In this document: in pieces, positions 60,659-64,000 of the stretch
How positions within the stretch are numbered: position 1 is the stretch's first letter
Layout of the letters: each line of letters opens with the position of its first letter
Assembly: GCA_029204225.1 (NCBI GenBank)
Contig: MU831985.1
Coordinates: 1-64,000, forward strand
Reading direction: 5' to 3'
Length of the DNA stretch: 64,000 nucleotides
DNA from: Diphasiastrum complanatum
Lineage: Eukaryota > Streptophyta > Lycopodiopsida > Lycopodiales > Lycopodiaceae
Notes under the pieces: generated by a model
Seen by the model: only the letters and a program-made list of their open reading frames with translations
What the model was told of the DNA's origin: nothing
The model's database searches: none
Translations under genes and position numbers: made by a program

Positions 60659-61453
60659 CTATGTGAATGCTTCCTCAGGTGTAATTTTTGGTATGGCAAT
60701 GGTAGGACTTCTATTTTGAAGATAGACTACCGTGCTACATGCTTCTGACCAAAAATCTTTTGGTAATTTCATCTTAGCTAGCATAGATCTGGCACTTTCC
60801 ACAATCGTACAATTTTTGCGCTCAGCTACACCATTGAGAGAAGGAGTATGAGCTTGCGTAAATTGTCTTTTAATCCCACATTGATCACAAAGATCATTGA
60901 AGTCATTAGACTTATACTCACCTCCACTATCTGATCTCAGGACTTTGATCTTCTTACTTGTCTGATTTTCGACCAAGTTTTTGAAGTTCTTGAAGTTATC
61001 AAAAGCATCTGATTTCTTCTTCAAGAAGTAGATCCACGTCTTATGTGACATATCATCAATAAAGGTCATGACATAGAAGGCTTTTCCTAAGGACATGGTC
61101 CTCATGGGCCCGCATATATCTGTGTGGATTAAATCCAGGATGTTCTTTGCTCTTGCAACACCCCCTTTATTGAACTTCTCTCGATGCTGCTTCCCATATA
61201 TACAAGATTCGCACATCGATTTCAAGTGATCTTCTATTGTAGGCAGTCCTGTTACCATCTCCAATTTTCTCATCAAACTGAGGCTTCCCAAGTTCAAGTG
61301 ACCAAGCCTCTTGTGCCACAACTCAATTTGCGAAGGAACGGATGATACAAGTCCATGTTGCCCCTTGATTGTAGCATTCAACCTGTACAATTTTGTATTG
61401 GGCTCTCTTACTCCATTCGCAATAACTTTGAACTTTTGGTTCGCATCCTTCAC
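60659..61453 (-). pseudogene. copia pre-integrase and integrase core
   Basis: WHKRLGHLN and CESCIYGKQHREKF give the zinc-binding part. LIHTDICGPM, IDDMSHKTWIYFLKKKSDAF, LRSDSGGEYKSNDF and NGVAERKNCTIVE supply the DDE residues, all present. A single TAG separates it from the next ORF. Confidence 0.9.
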
Positions 61454-61526
61454 AAAGCAATGATCATGGGCGAATTCTATTTTAACTTTTGATCAGTAAT
61501 GACTCCAACAGAAAGTAGATTTTTCT

Positions 61527-61757
61527 TCAAACCTGGTACGTAAAGGTTACCTCCCTGATCATCCTGCTTTTGCCATCAGGCAATTGGATTGAAACTGTGC
61601 CTATCCCCTTGATCATGCACACTTCACCATTTGCTTGTGAAACAGATGTCCCATTATCCAATGCCTTCAAACTAGTAAACCAGTTCTTGTTACCTGTCAT
61701 GTGTCTTGTGGCTCCTGAGTCAATATACCATGCTTGATCATCTTGATTAGATGACAA
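61527..61757 (-). pseudogene. copia protease
   Basis: Starts within SSNQDDQAWYIDSGATRHMT, the intact active site, then VSQANGEVCMIKGIGTVSIQ. A frameshift after REVTF ends it. Confidence 0.88.
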
Positions 61758-62626
61758 TGCAGATATGAAGATGCTAGAGTCTTCAATCTCACCTTCATCG
61801 ACAAGGTTACCTGCTTGTTTTGGTTTCCCCTTGCCTTGTTCCGCCAGGAATTTGCGACATTCACTCTTCCGGTGGCCCTTTTTACCACAATGGAAGCACT
61901 TGCCTTTCTTTTTAGTTTTGCTAGAAGATCCCTCATCCTCCTGAGACTTGGAAAATTGCTGTTTAGTCTTCTTCTTGCCCTTGCCCTTGCCTTGTTTTGG
62001 CGTGTTGCAAGTGCCTGATCATCAGTATTTTGACGTCTAGCTTTCACCATTTCTCGTCGTTGCTCTTCCTGCATCAAGATTCCTGTGAGCTCGTCAAAGC
62101 TTGGCAATCTTTCTCTTGATGCTATTCCGCTCACAAACATCTGATAGGGTTTTGCAATGCCACATAATGCATTATGCACCAGCTCCACATCACGTATGCG
62201 CTCTCCAATAGAATGCAGTTCATCTCTCATTGTCTTGATTCTGGTCATGTACGTCTGAATGTGCTCTCCTTGCTCCATGCGGGCACTATTCAACTTTGAC
62301 TTCAGAAACATGATTCTTGACGGATTTGACGTCTTGAACTGCTCCTTTATCACATCCCATGCCTGTCTAGGTGTAATAGCATCACAAATGTGGGTAATGA
62401 TGTGATCCTTCACTGACAAGTTAATGAAGGTCAAAGCTTTCCTCATCTTTCTGTCGAACACTTTGATGTCTGCTTCATTTGGCGGCCTTCTCTCATCACC
62501 TGTGACGACTTCCCACACATCTTTCTCCATCAGTATGTTTTTCATTTTGAATTTCCACACTACATAGTTGGAAATCCCGTCCAATTTGCTACTTTCACTC
62601 AAAATGGACTCTTCCATGTTTGCCAT
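61697..62626 (-). CDS. copia gag open frame (309 codons, frameshifted end)
   Basis: MANMEESILSESSKLDGISN and YVVWKFKMKNILMEKDVWEV open the capsid domain. QAWDVIKEQFKTSNPSRIMF, MTRIKTMRDELHSIGERIRD and RLPSFDELTGILMQEEQRRE follow. Beyond residue about 205 the open frame is shifted; the true continuation is in another frame, with a zinc knuckle CFHCGKKGHRKSEC near 61870-61910. Confidence 0.87.
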   Translation of the reverse strand: MANMEESILSESSKLDGISNYVVWKFKMKNILMEKDVWEVVTGDERRPPNEADIKVFDRKMRKALTFINLSVKDHIITHICDAITPRQAWDVIKEQFKTSNPSRIMFLKSKLNSARMEQGEHIQTYMTRIKTMRDELHSIGERIRDVELVHNALCGIAKPYQMFVSGIASRERLPSFDELTGILMQEEQRREMVKARRQNTDDQALATRQNKARARARRRLNSNFPSLRRMRDLLAKLKRKASASIVVKRATGRVNVANSWRNKARGNQNKQVTLSMKVRLKTLASSYLHCHLIKMIKHGILTQEPQDT

Positions 62627-63925
62627 CGCAAAACTACTTAAAACTTCTGCCTTAGGCTAAGAACAGTATGTCGAGGCCAACAGTGATGTCAAAAGTTGAA
62701 AATAATGACCTACACTTTTTTTCTTACCAGGCCACTCGCCGCTTTTCCACCAATTTGAAAGCCAAATCGGCGTCGCCTTCCGAAATGCACTCAGTCGTCA
62801 ATTCCCAACAACGTGCCCAGTGGAATGGTGAAACTACTTCTGGCGTACTCCAAACACTTTCTCCTCTGCAGCCGCTCTATTTTGCTGTATCGTACTTGCA
62901 GGTACAGTCCGGGTGCCCTTCGTTTGGAGGTTATAGCCTTTCGTTTGGGTCAAAACGGGCAAAGGACCCAAAAATAGGGACTTTTCTAGATTTTGAACTG
63001 TTTCTTCACTTTGAAAAAACTTCACCCTTCACTTGTGAAGGGACCCAACTCAACTTTCAGTATGAAAATTTTTAATGAAGTTGAAGGCCAGAATGCACTT
63101 CAATTCTTCAGGACCCTGTTTAAAGCTCATCCAATGGTTGAACCAAATCTTGTGGTTCACATTTCTCTCCCATCACAGATGCTGGACCGTTGATTCATTT
63201 GACACCTCATCCACAGGTTCAAAGTATATCTGGGCATCGAACTAAACTCTTGCAGACGCTATGGTCTTCGATACACTAAGTTGAGTGTTGCGTTGGGCGC
63301 GCGAACAGCCCGCGACTTCTCTGCCTGCGGCCGCGCCTTCCTTCCCTGAAAAATGTTGGATCAAGCTCTCTTGTAGATCGTTTTGAACATGATCTGAGGC
63401 CTGGAGCAGGGTCGCCCTAATGAATCCATGACTGTAGAGTGTTCAGTCAGGAAATTCCGTGGAGAAACGGTGATTTTAGCTCAACTTGACAAAGTGGCTT
63501 TTTCACCTTTTTTACCGCAAATCTGCTAGGTTAACTGTCTGGAGACAAATCTCTGACACAAATCTCAAAATCTCTCCATGGCTCATTGACAATTTGATTA
63601 GCTTCCTTCTTGTCCTTACGGCATCCAAAATGGTGCACAAACAACGAAGAAATCACCAGTTATGTATAAAACCTTAACCCCAAGTCCGATTTCAATTTTT
63701 AGCTGGCTTCAAAATTGTCAAATTTTCACCAAATATTTCCCTGTCTGATGCTATGCACAGGCTAATAATCCCTCTACTGAGCTTAGCAAGCCTCTATAAA
63801 TTAGAAACCGTGCACCAGTGCTTCTCTTTCCGTCTTCAACCCACCATAAAACCCCGAACTCTCAGAAGACAGTTCTCCCGAAGCTCTCTTCAACGGCGAC
63901 ACTGTACCGTGTACACTCCCTATAC
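62627..63925. other. leader or flank of the copia element, no gene
   Basis: About 1.3 kb between the gag start and a primer-site-like sequence. No coding blocks. Unusually long for a copia leader, so it may contain another insertion. Confidence 0.4.
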
Positions 63926-63938
63926 GGCTTTGATACCA
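63926..63938 (-). other. primer-binding-site-like sequence
   Basis: The minus strand reads TGGTATCAAAGCC, one base off the initiator tRNA-Met type. It would prime an element reading toward lower coordinates, as the gag at 62626 does. Confidence 0.6.
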
Positions 63939-64000
63939 ACTTAGAATTTGCTTTGCATAGGAACACAGATCATGCTACACAGTAACACAGACAGAAAATC

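Larger units (their letters stand above)
59378..62626 (-). mobile_element. Ty1/copia gag-pol, best-preserved coding region, 3'-truncated
   Basis: Gag, protease, integrase and the amino part of RT are in order over 3.2 kb with only a few breaks: frameshifts near 62015 and 61530-61450 and a TAG at 60656. The sequence stops being RT about 10 codons after the active site, so the rest of RT, RNase H and the 3' LTR are lost. The matching primer site may be the one at 63926-63938, which would put the 5' LTR outside the window. Confidence 0.88.

Overview
The window is nuclear DNA of a land plant. It holds two recognisable host genes with spliced exons and canonical plant introns, embedded in decayed LTR retrotransposons. 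Frequent (GA/CT)n tracts, a 17 kb intron and the heavy Ty1/copia load fit a large, repeat-rich genome. A fern, or a gymnosperm-like plant, is my guess, but the sequence alone does not fix the taxon.

Host gene 1 (3825-25949, + strand) is a nucleobase-ascorbate transporter (NAT/NCS2 family). I rebuilt it from 14 exons into a 521-residue reading frame with all splice phases matching. Intron 11 is 17,123 bp and is filled with retrotransposon remnants on both strands. Upstream are four CACGTG boxes (2418-2848) and a CT tract.

Host gene 2 (52895-56706, - strand) is a thermospermine synthase of the ACAULIS5 type. It has 10 exons and 346 residues. One of its introns appears to use a GC donor.

Layout: 90-800 copia integrase remnant; 801-3824 upstream region of NAT; 3825-8095 NAT exons 1-11; 8096-25218 intron 11 with copia remnants (10208-10850; a 13964-18989 deletion derivative whose 3' LTR carries a 376-bp terminal-inverted-repeat insertion; fragments at 19165-19825; 21339-23480); 25219-25949 NAT exons 12-14; 26-29 kb intergenic repeats; 29316-36018 a nest in which one minus-strand copia element interrupts another, which itself holds a solo LTR with a perfect 5-bp target duplication and a 28-bp perfect palindrome; 36019-36374 LINE scrap; 36375-43830 a plus-strand element with nested LTR elements; 44365-46595 Ty3/gypsy chromovirus 3' half with chromodomain; 46660-48760 tandem copia gag modules; 48761-52894 mostly featureless; 52895-56706 ACL5-like gene; 59378-62626 the most complete copia coding region, cut off just after its RT active site.

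The two host genes show no functional link: one is a plasma-membrane-type purine/pyrimidine carrier, the other a cytosolic polyamine enzyme. No retroelement in the window is intact. All carry stops, frameshifts, truncations or lost catalytic residues. I saw no RNA genes and no CRISPR arrays.
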